The notes: generated by a model from the sequence alone, not told the origin. 64,000 nucleotides of DNA from Trichaptum fuscoviolaceum (GCA_910574455.1 CAJSYZ010000009.1:3179040-3243039), one strand, 5' to 3'; shown: positions 1-11,395, numbered from the stretch's first letter. Program-made: numbers and translations.

Positions 1-736
1 CTGATGTAGGATATGCCCCGGACGGTTCTTCGCCGAAGAGACCCTCTGGCTAATGATGGCCTGCTTCCTGGCTGTATATGATGTCGGTCCTTACATCGAG
101 CCTGTCACGTCGAAGAAAGTGTACCCGGAAGCGGTGTTTCAGTCAGGTGTTACGAGGTAGGCGAGGGGAACAGTATGAATAACGCCTTGTTGCTGACAAC
201 ATCTCAGCCCACCCAAGCCATTCAGGTGCAGCATCGTGCCCAGAAGTGATAAGCATTTGAAAATGATCCAGCGTCTTGCGACAGTATGATGAGTCTCTTC
301 AAATGCTGTGAGCGACAAGTAGAAAGAAGGTGAAACATCCAACACGGTCTTGGCCCAATTGTAAAGTAATGATGAAGCAACTGTATAATATTTGAGAAAT
401 ACCTTAACATAGACTAAAAGCAGATGATAGAATCATCGTTGATGCATGACCTGTTGCATACTATGAAGGCCTGGTAGGATTCCTGGTAGTTATGACAGAA
501 CAACCTTTCCACGCCTATCGGTTGAGCTTAGTGGGATGGATAAAACTGCAATTGATTATGTTCTGCAATCGTTTCGAGTTTCACTACCGATACAAGATGT
601 ATAGAGCATCTTAGCATGTAGGATATGAGAAGCAAAGGCTATGCAAAGTTAGCTAAGAAATCGGTAGATTATAAGTTAGCAACACGCTCATGACCGAGGT
701 TGATTCACAAGTGCTTACTCCACGAGCCAGGATTCC
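1..736. other. No gene recognised
   Basis: Only short open frames without a recognisable family are visible here. A minus-strand coding end reaching in from outside the window cannot be excluded, but no conserved motif supports it. The right part is the 3' flank of the ATPase-inhibitor gene. Confidence 0.3.
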
Positions 737-1202
737 TTACTTCGACTTCTCGATGGTAGCGTGCTCCTTCTCGAGTGCTTCCTGTGTGAATGGGTCAACA
801 ACTTGAGGGTAGCAGAGTGTAGTGCAGACATACAAGTTCCTGCTTTTTCTTCGCAATCTAAAGTAGCCAGTGAGCTTCAACACCTCCACATATACGGTGA
901 ACTAAAATACCTCCTCACGAAGCTTCTGCAGCTGCTGGGCCTCGTGCTGCTTAATGTATTGGTCTGAAGTGAGTCAGGTGAGCGCTCGACATCTTTACTT
1001 GAGTTTTGATTAAAACATACTTTCATGGGCCTTCTCCTTCTGGCTACAAGTCGCAAAAAGTTCCGTCAGCATTTGTTCCATATCTACCTCACTTTATCGC
1101 TCACCTGAACTCCCTTGACCGCGCAACATCGCCTTCGGAGTAGAGCCTGGTCATCCTCGCCGACAGGGCGGGCACGCGGCGCAAAGAACGGATAGCAAGC
1201 AT
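737..1202 (-). CDS. INH1: Mitochondrial ATPase inhibitor IF1 family
   Basis: Small matrix protein that binds F1-ATPase and blocks ATP hydrolysis when the membrane potential falls (family knowledge). Five exons read from ATG 1202 to TAA 737-739 and give about 82 residues, the usual size. The N-terminus is Arg-rich without acidic residues (MLAIRSLRRVPALSARM), like a mitochondrial presequence. The inhibitory core follows as GDVARSREFSQKEKAHENQY and continues into a Gln/Lys/Glu-rich coiled coil (KQHEAQQLQKLREEIAKKKQ) ending EKSK. Exon 1 ends at 1105. The upstream in-frame ATG at 1358 was not used because it would put low-complexity Thr/Ser sequence before the presequence. It is divergent from ATP14, another protein of the same complex. 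Confidence 0.88.
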
Positions 1203-1405
1203 GGTGATGGTGGTGGTGGTAGGATGAGATAAACTGGTGCTCGTTGGGTGCGTCGAGCTCAGGCGAGTTTCCGTTGGCGTGACGCGTCGACGCCGGAGAG
1301 AACCGGATGTGACAGACATTATGTCAGCTCTTGTCACAAAGGATACCGAAGTTGTCACTCTTCAGACCTAATAAGTTGTACATCGACAACGACGACGACG
1401 AAGAC
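1203..1405. promoter_or_regulatory. Shared divergent promoter of INH1 and ATP14
   Basis: About 200 bp separate the start codons of the IF1 gene (minus) and the subunit h gene (plus), so both promoters must overlap here. A GGT/GGTGGT-rich tract lies close to the INH1 start and a GACGAC run just before the ATP14 start. Co-regulation is inferred from the arrangement; no defined operator was recognised. Confidence 0.6.
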
Positions 1406-1964
1406 ATGTCGGCCATCCTTAGGAGCTCGGCGCGCCTGGCGAGTAGAATTGACCTTCAACTCTTAATAATGAGCTAATTTATGGTGTTTTTCGGTGGTAG
1501 GCGCGGCTAAGCCAGAGACGATGCATCTCTAGCTCACCTGTCTCTCGCAAAGGTTCATACCTTTACCAAGTCATCCATAATCTCATTCTGATGGAAATCT
1601 AGATATTGTGCAGGACTTGTACTTGTCAGAACTGAAGGCATACAAGGCTCCTCCACCGGTATGCACTGTCTTATGAGTTTCGTTGCGTTCTTGTCGCTAA
1701 CATCCACACGTTTTACCCCATTGACAGGCGAAGGATGCACACGTCGGTGTTGTGAAGGCCTTCGCTGCCCCCTCTGCACCTCAACCACCCTCTGCTCCCA
1801 CCGACCTTGCCTCCGATCTCGCCGCGTATGACGCACTGGAGCCCACTCTTGCCACCGCTGCGGCGCCGACGACCACGAATGTCGCAGATGACACCGGCTC
1901 GGGCGCGAAGGAGTTTTTGGCATTCTTAGAGCAGGACATCCCGAAGGTGGAGCATCATCACTAG
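1406..1964 (+). CDS. ATP14: F1Fo-ATP synthase subunit h
   Basis: Peripheral-stalk subunit of the mitochondrial ATP synthase. ATG 1406 gives MSAILRSSARLA, an Arg/Ser-rich mitochondrial leader. Short exons then join to DLYLSELKAYKAPPP, the conserved 'DLYLxELKAYK' block, and to the long last exon that starts AKDAHVGVVKAF. A Pro/Ala-rich middle follows and the C-terminus is acidic (FLEQDIPKVE, then three His). The stop is at 1962-1964. The second exon (about 1516-1551) is the least certain: the only phase-compatible acceptor seen is after GCCAGAG. Length and the DLYL block match the fungal ATP14 family. Confidence 0.75.
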
Positions 1965-2625
1965 ATACCGAGGAGACGCGGTGGATGCAGGTGGCTAGAT
2001 GAGGATGTAAAATGGCGTGGATGCGCAGTGCCAAATAGATTTTCTTTGGAACATCAGAGGGCGAGAATGTCGTCAACTCCAAGCAATGATTTCCAAACCA
2101 AGTTTTCATATATATATATTACGCAAGGGCGTTAAGATCTCGCTCGTGCAGGGAACTCACTGGGTGGCCTCTACAATGTCGGTGTTCTATGAGTCTATAC
2201 GACTTTCCAATCCAATTGAAAATGTATTAAGGCGAATGAATTGTTTGTACGTAGGCGCTGTCTGGCGCTTTGCACCTTCCCTCACGACCACCATGTCCAG
2301 GCTACATTCCACACGGGCTCCTATCTTCCAGCTCTTCATCGTCTCAGGATGATCATCCCACCAATCCAAAACCGTTCAAGTGGCCTCGTTTTATTACACG
2401 CCTTTCGAAGAAATATTGGGATTGGAATAGGAATGCCCTAGCTAAAGTTACCATGATGAGCCCCTATCTTGAACCTGACGTCGGCATATATATTGAACGA
2501 TCTTCATGAAGCTCTATGGACCAGGCGCTGCTTGGCGCACGTCTGCGCAACTCTGTATCTCCCCCGGCTGGTGACCGTTCGTTGCGCTGAGAGTATAAAA
2601 GACTTCCAGAGTCTTCGAGCGCAAA
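1965..2625. other. 3' flank of ATP14 and promoter of the PSD gene
   Basis: No coding region is recognised. Short overlapping frames here have no family features. A TATATATATATT tract lies near 2108. Confidence 0.4.
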
Positions 2626-4226
2626 ATGTCAACTTCAGGCGTCTTGGCGTCTGCCTCTCCGGGACAGAGAGAAGACAGTAGTGCTCCGTTGAACGAGAAG
2701 ACAATCAATAATGCCGATACTTCATCGTCCCCCACCCTCCATTTACCATCGAGCACGCGAGACACGCTTGCTTCCCTCCTACATCCAAACGCTTTCCGCC
2801 AACACCGCCAGCTTGAGGAGTCATTACATCTCGTTGTCACGCGTTCGGGCGTTCCGTCAAGCGTACTCGTAGGCGAAACAAGTCTAGCTCTCGCGTCGAA
2901 CAATAGTTGGCTAGGACATTTGGTGGGAGGTGACTCATTGGATCGAGTAAGTCACTTTCATGGTGTTATCGGAGCTCCTAGCTAATTCTTTGTGAAGTTG
3001 TTTGCGAAGGAGCATCTAGGTTCGGTCTCATGTTCTGTATGCCTCGGGAATTGCTGAGCTTAATTGGGTTGACAGGCAACTATGTGGTTATGCGATCAAC
3101 GGGAGAGAAAACTTTTGAGACCATGCCGCTTTACGCACGCATTGGAATGCATTTGCTATTCTATGGTTCCTTGCAGGTATCTGAATATGCTGTTTTCAAT
3201 TCGACTGCCACTAAACGCTTGGCAGGTTCGTCTCCTGCGGTGGAATGTAATTCGGCATCTACTGAAGTCGGAGTCGATAAGACGTGAGTAGGCTTTCTCA
3301 TACGAAAAGTTGATAATTATTAGAGCTTCCTCTTTACCAGAAGGCAGCATTTATGATTCGACAAACCCGGACGTCGTTCGTGCTCAGATAGCGTCATTTG
3401 TTGAAACGTACAATATCGATCTATCTGAGCTTGCTCAGCCAGACCTGTTGGCGTACAAGGTATTTTCTTTGTTCCAACTCAAGAGAAAATAGCTTATTGC
3501 CGTAGACTTTCAACTCCTTTTTCAGTCGGAAACTCCTCCCTTTGGCCCGTCCATGTGCATATTCGAATGACCCATCGATCATTGTCTCTGCAGCGGATTG
3601 CCGGCTAACAGTCTGGCCTTCGTGGGCCTCCGCGAGAAAAATATGGTCAGTTCCATTGATCACTTGCGTTGTGTCTCATTATAACATACAATAGGGTCAA
3701 AGGTCGACACTTCACACTTACAAACCTCCTTCGCAACACCAATCTCGCCAAAGCTATTGGCCACAAACCAGCACTAGCGATATTCCGACTCGCTCCTCAA
3801 GACTACCATCGCTTCCACGCCCCGGTCTCAGGCACCCTGCAGACTATCCAACACCTTCCGGGGGAGTATTATACTGTCAACCCGCAAGCAGTCAACGAGA
3901 AGCTCGATGTCTTGACCGGGAATACGCGAAGCGTGCTTGAGCTGCGCGGGGAAGGTCCCGTGAATGGGGAGAAGAGTGGGATTGTGCCAGTGGCGGTCGT
4001 GGCGATCGGTGCTCTCCTGGTGGGGAGTATTGGATGGGACAAAAGCCCCGGCGAACGTATTGAGAAAGGAGATGGACTGGGATACTTTCAGTATGGGGGT
4101 TCGACGGTTGTGTGTGTGTTCCCTGCGGGAGTGGAGTGGGATGCAGACTTGCTGAAGAGCTCGGAGAATGGTCTAGAAACACTTGTCAGAGCTGGAGAGC
4201 GGATAGGTAAATTTAAGGCCTCATGA
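2626..4226 (+). CDS. Phosphatidylserine decarboxylase proenzyme
   Basis: Converts phosphatidylserine to phosphatidylethanolamine using a pyruvoyl group formed by self-cleavage. About six exons from ATG 2626 to TGA 4224-4226. Family blocks in order: TFETMPLYARIGMHLLFYG, then a central FFSRKLLP with a nearby AADCRL, then DYHRFHAPVSG with the His used in self-processing, NEKLDVLTGNTRSVLEL, GALLVGSIGW, and the cleavage site YFQYGGSTVVCVF. The GGST form resembles fungal Psd2 and basidiomycete soluble types rather than LGST of mitochondrial Psd1. The N-terminus (about 100 residues, Ser-rich) has no clear membrane segment or C2 domain, so a soluble or loosely bound enzyme is likely. An intron near 3645-3700 joins ...KIW to VKGRHF. 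Confidence 0.88.
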
Positions 4227-4472
4227 GCTTCTTACGATGCCCTTAGAATATTCACGACCTTTACGCCTGCAAGAGACTTCTGATGTATCTAATCGTCAGT
4301 TTATGCTAATGAGTCCTGGAAAAGTGATATTTTCCCACATCTGTATACTACTAGGGTACAGTTTCTAGAGCTTTCCCGATTTGCATCTCTGTCAATATAA
4401 GTGTCCGAGTCGGCTTTCCACTTGTTGACCTCGCCACAGATCATTGAACTCCTCGTACACATCACTTTGCAA

Positions 4473-4899
4473 ATGTCTGCTGAAGAATCCCATTCAGCCC
4501 CCCTCGCGCTTCCAGCGCCAGATCCAAACGACACCGACGTGCAGAAGTTACAGCTCAACTCAGAGACTTTATCATCGCTCAGATTCGATAAGCTAGGACC
4601 GATGGTTGTTAACAGCAATGGAGTGAGTACCTTCGCTTTCTTGTGTCACGTAGGAAACTTAATTCGCCGTTTAACAGACTTTGTCAAGAATTACGAACTG
4701 GGATAAAATGACAGAGCTGGAACGCGAACGGACGATGCGGGTGCTGAATGCGCGAAATAAGTGAGCTTTGATCCTCGTGATCTATATCTGTGGCGTTTTG
4801 TGTCCTAAATCTCTTCTGTATCTTAGGCTAAGACTTGCATCTGAACAGCAAAAGCAGGGCAGCGCTGATTCGGAAACTCTTGAACTTGCGCAAGGATAG
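4473..4899 (+). CDS. Small conserved fungal protein, function unknown
   Basis: Three exons: 4473 to about 4622, a second starting after the acceptor near 4677, and a last exon ending at TAG 4897-4899. The product is about 100 residues. The core FDKLGPMVVNSNGTLSRI is followed by NWDKMTELERERTMRVLNAR, a combination I recall from many uncharacterised fungal proteins. There is no signal peptide or membrane segment. The N-terminal 40 residues are Pro/Ala/Ser-rich, and the charged ELERERTMRVLNARNKLRL part is probably helical. Function cannot be assigned from sequence. Confidence 0.7.
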
Positions 4900-5099
4900 A
4901 GACATTTTTAAATCCCTGAATCACATCTTCTTACTGTTCGTCTGCACTGTTTGTATTCTCATCTCTGTTGCAATGTATTTTACTCCAATAGGCAAATCTA
5001 TCTTCGACTATCCGATTGTAATGAATAATGAATTTGGACTAACGGAATCGTATGTCTATGGAAAGAGGGGAAGGAAGCATGAGCCACGGAAGAGTAAAG

Positions 5100-5325
5100 T
5101 GTTAAATGCGTAACTACAGGTAGAAAACCACCGGCTGTATTAGTGCTAAAATAACTACCTATTTATACAAAATACGAGCCCCCTCTTATCTATGCCAAGA
5201 GTAAAGTAGTTATCTATCTTAAACTATTAACCGTCACAACGCGTGACTAAATGCTATGTGCCGCGATGCCGCGGTCATGGCTTACTACTCATTTAAGATA
5301 ACGGGTAAAACCCAATATCCTGACA
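5100..5325 (-). repeat. LTR (3' LTR in element orientation)
   Basis: 226-bp copy with the same sequence as 6427-6652 by eye. On the plus strand it starts TGTTAAATGCG and ends ATATCCTGACA. Flanked on the left by TAAAG. Confidence 0.93.
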
Positions 5326-5534
5326 CTCCCCCTTAAGCCAGACCGCGAGAAATAGAAAAGGTCCAAATGCCAAAACCGGCAAAAAAGCGTCCTGAAAAAA
5401 GTAACTCCCCCTTAAACCGGGTAATCAACTGCTTGTGCCACACCGGCACCTTCCTTCGACTTCGACCGTGCCTAAACCGGCACCCTTCTTCATCCAGGGT
5501 CCAAGACCTGGCCCACTTCCCAATCCGGGAAAAC

Positions 5535-6353
5535 TCAAATCGCGATGGCAAAGTGTGCCGACTCCTCCGGGGTCTTCTTCGGCTTGTCCTCGCCTTCCTT
5601 CTTCCTTGCCTTGTAGTCCGGGCACCCGGCCTTCTGATGGCCTGCCTTCCCACACACCCAACAGAGACCCTTGGCACTCGAAGCCAATGCAATATCACCG
5701 CTTCCTGATTCGGTAGGTCGGTCTCCGCGCCGAGACTCCTCGTTAATTAACCGCTTAATGACGAAATCAAGGGTCAACTCGTCACCAGGGGTCGAATCCA
5801 GGGTCTGCACAAATGTGTCGTATTCGCTTCCGAGACCGTTAGTCAAAGCGATGATGACATCCTTGTCATCAATTGTGTTGCCGAGCTGTCCAAGTTCCCA
5901 CTGTAGAGCCTTAATCTTCCCAATCCAGTTCTCCATGGACTGATCCGGCTTCTTCTGACCATTAATAAACTTCCGCTTCAGGGACATCACGGTCGCCAAG
6001 CCAACAGAGCGATGGACCTTCCGAAGTAGGATCCAGATCTCACGAGGGTCCTCACTATGCATATATGCCAACTGCGTCATGTCGGCATAGTCAATCATCA
6101 GGGACCGGGCATAGGCCATCTTCTTCTCCGAGCGCTTCGTTTCCGCCGAGGTTGCCGTCGTCGAACTAGCTTCGGCTCCTCCCTCGGGCTTCACTGGCAC
6201 TGGCGTTCCCACGGCTTCTTTGGGTGGTGCGACAACTTCCCACAGCTCCTTCCGGGTAAGTAAGGCTTCCATTCTCATGGCCCATTCGAAGTAATTCCCC
6301 GAGCGCAAAAGGGGCATGCGCGCGCGTCCGGAATTGGACTCCGTGTCTGACAT
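5535..6353 (-). CDS. gag: Retrotransposon Gag (UBN2-type) with CCHC zinc knuckle
   Basis: 272-residue Gag-like protein. The N-terminal part has SGNYFEWAMRMEALLTRKEL, typical of the copia Gag segment that precedes a UBN2 domain. The middle has NGQKKPDQSMENWIGKIKAL and ITNG-like IIALTNGLGSEYDTFVQTL. A CX2CX4HX4C knuckle (CWVCGKAGHQKAGC) lies near residue 233, followed by a Lys-rich tail that ends FAIAI. It should package element RNA into particles. The frame is intact, which fits recent or continuing mobilisation. No pol frame follows in the remaining 209 bp before the LTR. Confidence 0.9.
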   Translation of the reverse strand: MSDTESNSGRARMPLLRSGNYFEWAMRMEALLTRKELWEVVAPPKEAVGTPVPVKPEGGAEASSTTATSAETKRSEKKMAYARSLMIDYADMTQLAYMHSEDPREIWILLRKVHRSVGLATVMSLKRKFINGQKKPDQSMENWIGKIKALQWELGQLGNTIDDKDVIIALTNGLGSEYDTFVQTLDSTPGDELTLDFVIKRLINEESRRGDRPTESGSGDIALASSAKGLCWVCGKAGHQKAGCPDYKARKKEGEDKPKKTPEESAHFAIAI

Positions 6354-6426
6354 GACGAAGCAAGGGTGTTACCCAAAAGCAGTAAGTTGTGACTTGCAGT
6401 GTAGTTAGAGCTCAAGGCTCATAACC

Positions 6427-6652
6427 TGTTAAATGCGTAACTACAGGTAGAAAACCACCGGCTGTATTAGTGCTAAAATAACTACCTATTTATACAAAAT
6501 ACGAGCCCCCTCTTATCTATGCCAAGAGTAAAGTAGTTATCTATCTTAAACTATTAACCGTCACAACGCGTGACTAAATGCTATGTGCCGCGATGCCGCG
6601 GTCATGGCTTACTACTCATTTAAGATAACGGGTAAAACCCAATATCCTGACA
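6427..6652 (-). repeat. LTR (5' LTR in element orientation)
   Basis: Copy of 5100-5325. In element orientation it lies upstream of gag and should carry the promoter. Flanked on the right by TAAAG. Confidence 0.93.
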
Positions 6653-7890
6653 TAAAGCAAGGCAGGAAATGACGTACCACAGAATATGCCAGCAAACTGT
6701 ATACTGTGATAGTGGGATCGTCAGGACGAAGGCTGGCGATAGGAATCAGGCACCCGCAAGATTCTCACTTCGTGGCGGTTGTGAGTATTATTGCGTCGAC
6801 TTGACCAGTACTTGGCATCCGTTCATCCTCGTAGGTTATTGCGGGAGGTCCAGCACTTCTGACAGCCCAAATCTCTTTATAGTCAACCTGACGAAGGGAG
6901 GTGATAATAGAATAAGCTACTTCATAACTCACTATGGGAACAAAAATGCACGATACCCTGTTGATTGATAGATTTGCGATGCAAAGCCAGACTAAGATGG
7001 TAGTGCGGTGGCCACATGTTTAGATTCCGTACTCGCCATCCTTCGTCCGTATCCTACGCTGGAAGGTTAAGCGCCAAAAGGCATAGATGTCCGGCAAGGA
7101 GGAATACCGGATTATTACTCTTGTTTGTAGCATTGAGCTCTTGATTACAATGCCTGAAAGTCGTGGCCTCTTTAGCCAGAGACCTAGACATCAATCGACG
7201 TATAGTGATTTGAGCTTCAGAGACAATATCAGATAATTGTCGCCTGAGTACATAGCACGGGAGAGGTCCCATCCGAGTATTGCTATTTTATGCAGAGGGG
7301 TTTACCCACACTTTCAAGCAGTTGTGCGCAAGCAATGAAGATACGAGCAAAAGACAGGCAGATTTGACCGTTCATTTCAAAAAGAACAGACTAAATTTGT
7401 ACATGAGCCGAAGAGATGGAGTCGGAATCGAATAACAGTTCATCCGAATTTGTTCTGGTAGCCACCGTCTCATGCAAGATACCTGTCAACCTATCAATTA
7501 TTCTCCGAGATGCTGAGGTTTGAAGAAAAAAATTACCGAGACCATGAATATGGTTGATGTTGAACGAGCACGGCGCCAGTGCTCGGATGCGCAGATCATG
7601 GAGTTCACACGCAAGCACGTACAAACAGAGCAGCACAGCCTCTCGCTTCGGGACGGTGCCGAAGAGTGGTGTTTTCCACGTGGGAGAATGACCGCGTCTT
7701 GTTAGCGTGACGTGCAGACTAAACAGGTACCACCACCACAAAAACTAAAAAGCAATCGTCCGACCGTCAGTCCTTCTTTAGCGCCTCGCTTTCCCCTTCT
7801 TCTCCTCCGTTTAACGTGCACGACCTCCTCGTCGCCGTCAACAACGAGCTCACCACCGACAACAGCGACGAAACCAAGTTCTAGCCAGCC
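6653..7890. other. No gene recognised between retroelement and palI
   Basis: Open frames at 6669-6968 (plus), 7054-7272 and 7391-7741 (minus) lack family motifs and convincing splice partners. The last 200 bp are C/T-rich and probably form the promoter and 5' UTR of the PalI-like gene. Confidence 0.35.
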
Positions 7891-9208
7891 ATGTCTCGCG
7901 CATTCTGCATTCCAGGCATCTTTTTCCTCACCGCCGCACTGGTCCTTCTCGTTCTTGTGTCCATCTCGCTTCCTTTCCTCACCGGACTCGACTTTGTCCG
8001 CGTCCACTTCAACGGAAACTCCTTGAGCACACAGGACTCCGATGCGATCAACCAGCTTCGTGTATGTTCTTTCATGCCTGGTCGGGATTCCTGACATTGT
8101 TGACACGACATTCTTTTCAGTTCGGTATCTGGTGAGCCACATGTTCGACATGTGTGAGGGTTGGGAGCTTATCTTGTCCAGGTCATTCTGTGTGGACAGC
8201 GCAAACAGTGCGACGCGTACATGCTCAACGAAGGGTGAGTGCCAGTTATCCGTTATGTTCTCCCTCCCATCCCTGATCTGCCATCGCGCGTCGATTGTTC
8301 ACGCCACTCCCAATGCGGACAACATAACAACCGCAATCCCATACCCACACAAATCAATCCAATCTTCTTCTCTTGATGCGCTGATTTGAGACGATTCATT
8401 ATTTCCGCAAGCGGCGCTCCCGAAGACGCGCGCCCATACCATCGCAATTCAAACTCTATCCAAGCTTCTTTCTTTGATATATTCACGAAACGATCCTGAA
8501 TGGTTACTGATTAAGAAACGCTTTGTTCCCTCCCCTTACATCCGCATTGACCGTTGGTAATCGTATCAATCTCACTCCTTTCGTCTCGGGCAAATTTGGA
8601 TGGGGATTATACACAATCAGGCCATGCATACACTGTCATGCTCCAAGCGCCCAATAATGGCGGAGTTGTTAACATCGGTGCCAGCTGGACGCGCGGTCTT
8701 GCAATTCATCCCGTTGGTAAGTCAGATTTTTTCTTCAATGAGTGCATTCATAGATTATTGACGCGTCCTTTCTTTGTGCTGTAGCCGCGGCGGTCACCTT
8801 CCTCGCGTTGATATTCTCCTTCTCCCAGCACGTTGTCCTGACACTCGTTGCCTCTCTCCTCGCCTTCCTCGCGGCCCTCATTACGCTCATCGCCTTCTTC
8901 GTTGATGTCGCACTTCTAGCGTTTGTCCGTCATGAGATCTCAGACCACCTCGCTGGCGTGAGCGCGAAGACTATCACTGGTCCTGGTATGCTATCCCTTT
9001 AACACTCATGCATTCAAGGGAAAGGCAATAATGACTTAATGTTCTCAATGCGTTAGGTTTCTGGCTGACTTTCGTGTCCTTCATTCTGCTCATCCTCGCT
9101 GGGTGCACCGTTTGCTTCGGCCGGCGCCGTGCCCGCATGGCGAACGCGAGCTCGTATCCGATGACGGAGACCACTCGCAAGCCTTTCTGGCGCCGCTTCC
9201 GCAAGTGA
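7891..9208 (+). CDS. PalI/Rim9-family membrane protein (SUR7-type)
   Basis: Plasma-membrane protein of the family that includes the alkaline-pH sensing component PalI/Rim9. About six exons from ATG 7891 to TGA 9206-9208. TM1 is IPGIFFLTAALVLLVLVSIS, followed by an extracellular segment with FGIW and SFCVDSANSATRTCS. The GASWTRGLAIHPV block comes before TM2 and TM3, which are rich in Leu/Val/Ala (LTLVASLLAFLAALITLIAF). TM4 follows GFWLTFVSFILLILAGCTVC. The cytoplasmic tail is basic (FGRRRARM ... RKPFWRRFRK). The third intron, about 380 bp between roughly 8236 and 8617, is unusually long for this window. The pH-response role is by family only. Confidence 0.82.
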
Positions 9209-10049
9209 TCGCGCTATCGATTGTCTTCCCTTTTTTCATAGGCAGAGGTGGACAAGCAGTGTACAGCGCAAAAATTCATGTTGACATCTCTTCGGAACAT
9301 ATATATGGAAGACCTAGATTCTATCTTGACTCGACATTAGCTTGTTCGCGCTGTTACCCCCCTCCAGTAGCCATGTTCTCACCTCTTTTGACCCTCTTTT
9401 TTGACTATATGTCTTGTCCTCGCTTATCCAGCCTCATTCTGTTCTGATTTTCCGCACAAGGATCTCCGATTCCTTCTGGGTTTGCCTTTGATTCTATAGA
9501 TTTATTTTCAGTGACCTTATGATCCCCCTTTTTTCTAAACCCTAATGTCATTGTTGTTTCATTTTGATACCAGAACCATCGGTCGTCTTGCTGTCGTTTT
9601 ATTATATTTGAGACTGTGCCTGCGTGTATTTATAGTCAGTTCAAACAGTAGCTTTGCAACGAGCTCATGTCAATTCCGCTCAGTAGCAAAGCTTTTGATT
9701 ATGATACAATGAGATGGGTGTATCGCTATTAGTCGGGTGAGACATACATAGAGGAGGGACTATGGCTACGACCTATATAACAAACAGTTCAACAACAGGA
9801 AGGACAGGAAGAGAACGCGAACTCATGAAGAGCCGGAATTTGGATACGGATGTTATGATTATGGATATAATATTAGCGCCTCCTTCTCATCCCGAGACTC
9901 TATGCTGGCCCTGAGTGAGTAATACCACTCCTCCCAGTAAACACACGTCAGAAAAACGAGAATATCAAAAAGTAAGGAAGAGAGAAAAAGGAGAAAGTGA
10001 AAGGTCAGCACACCGCTGTGCAATAGCAGCGAAAGGACACGGAGAGGTT
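9209..10049. other. Convergent intergenic region
   Basis: Lies between the 3' ends of the PalI-like gene and the H2A.Z gene. T-rich tracts (for example CCCCTTTTTTCT near 9525) fit 3' UTR and poly(A) regions. No coding region is supported. Confidence 0.4.
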
Positions 10050-10650
10050 TTAAGGGGCGCCCTCTGGCTTGTTCTTTTTTACGCTCATGGTAAGATGCTT
10101 GTGGATGAATGGCAGGACACCACCGCCTGCGATCGTCGCACGAACGAGCATGTCGAGTTCCTCGTCGCCCCTTATCGCAAGCTGCAGGTGGCGCGGTGTG
10201 ATACGCTTCACGCGCATATCCTTCGAGGCGTTACCTGCAGAGCGAAGCGTCACGGAGTAAAGGCAACAGCGCGAGAGGGCATTAGTTAGCAGACAGTCCT
10301 CTAGGACTGACAAGGTTGCAGAAGACGCACCAGCTAGCTCAAGAACCTCAGCCGTCAGATACTCAAGTATGGCAGTCGTATACACAGCAGCCTTCGCACC
10401 GATCCGGACGTTGTGCTGAGTGCGTTGTTTTAGATAACGATGGACACGACCGACGGGGAACTGCGAGGCGGAAAAACAACGACACTGAGTCAGACTCGAA
10501 CAATAGGGGTTTATTAAGAAATTGACTCACCTGAAGCCCTGCCTGCGAACTGCGCGATGTATTAGTCGGCTTGGTGCTGCTCACTCCCTGCGCCCCCTCT
10601 TTCGGCGCCTCAGAGGACTTGGACTTCCCTCCTGATCCCTTTGGTGGCAT
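10050..10650 (-). CDS. HTZ1: Histone variant H2A.Z
   Basis: Nucleosomal H2A variant deposited by SWR1-type remodellers at promoters. ATG 10650 gives a Lys/Gly/Ser-rich tail ([20 protein letters not shown]), then SSQAGLQ. The next exon carries the histone fold around [19 protein letters not shown] and AEVLELAG. The final exon encodes [20 protein letters not shown] and [20 protein letters not shown]. The RGDEELD...TIAGGGVLP signature and the single-residue differences from canonical H2A ([18 protein letters not shown]) identify H2A.Z. The stop TAA is at 10050-10052. At least two introns of normal size. Confidence 0.93.
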
Positions 10651-11395
10651 TGTGAGGTGTAGTGAGAAAGCAAGTTCAACCGGAAATGGTGGGTTTGGAT
10701 TGGCTCCTTATGGGTCGTGTGGACGTTCGTTAGACGACCGGGTTGAAATGAAGAGGATGCTCAAACGAATGAATCGTGGGCGGAAAGAGCCTGTCTACTT
10801 TTGCATAAATATGTGATGAGCAGTGGGCAGTGAGGGTAACACAACAAGGGCTGAACTGTCTCACCAGGTAGCAGGCCACCTCAGAAGTCAAAAAATAATC
10901 ACTGTGCAACGCGGTCTATCCGTCCAGATCGTCGACAAAACGAAAAATCGATCTGAAAAGTAAGCGACGTGTCATCTCAGGCCAAACCTTTTCTTCGGAA
11001 TTTTGATAATTTTAAGAGCGTACCGTTGAGCGAGCTCGACGTGCGGTGGGCGCAAGGAATAGTGCCGACGGCTATTGGTGGCGGAGTGGGCACGGTCGTC
11101 GTTTGAGGGTAAGTTCGGGTTAGTCAACACACCCACGGACACGTGGAAATATCCCTCCCAAGACTCGGACACATAAACAGGCGCAAATAATTTCTACATT
11201 CCTTGTTCCCTTTCTTCACTTGTACTCAATCGTTTCAGGCCCATGTAACAGAAATGGTACAAGGATATATCAACCATGAAGCAGGTTATCAGAGTATCCC
11301 TCATTGACAGCATAAAGTAATATATCCAAATTAACCCACCCCCCCTCTTCAGGGCCCCCACGCTTGGACTAAGCAAGTAGTGTTACACGCATACA
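10651..11395. other. No gene recognised
   Basis: Upstream region of H2A.Z on the left and 3' flank of the F-box gene on the right. A minus-strand frame at 10972-11172 has no family features. Confidence 0.35.

Larger units (their letters stand above)
5100..6652 (-). mobile_element. Gag-only copia-type LTR retroelement
   Basis: Two direct repeats of 226 bp (5100-5325 and 6427-6652) bound 1.1 kb that holds one minus-strand gag gene and no protease, integrase or reverse transcriptase. LTRs read TG...CA. The host sequence TAAAG occurs immediately outside both ends (5095-5099 and 6653-6657), a 5-bp target duplication. In element orientation a polypurine tract AAGGGGGAG abuts the downstream LTR at 5326-5334, and GGTTATGAGCC after the upstream LTR is a possible primer-binding site. 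The LTRs look identical by eye, so insertion is recent. Transposition would need pol supplied by a relative elsewhere. Confidence 0.92.

Noticed and set aside
3892..4182. Minus-strand frame over the PSD last exon
   Set aside because: Antisense of a conserved catalytic exon.
4835..5113. 92-residue open frame with a hydrophobic stretch next to the LTR
   Set aside because: It overlaps the last exon of the conserved gene in another frame and runs into the LTR; no homology recognised.
7702..8151. 149-residue minus-strand frame
   Set aside because: Antisense of the PalI-like first exon and its C/T-rich leader; low complexity.
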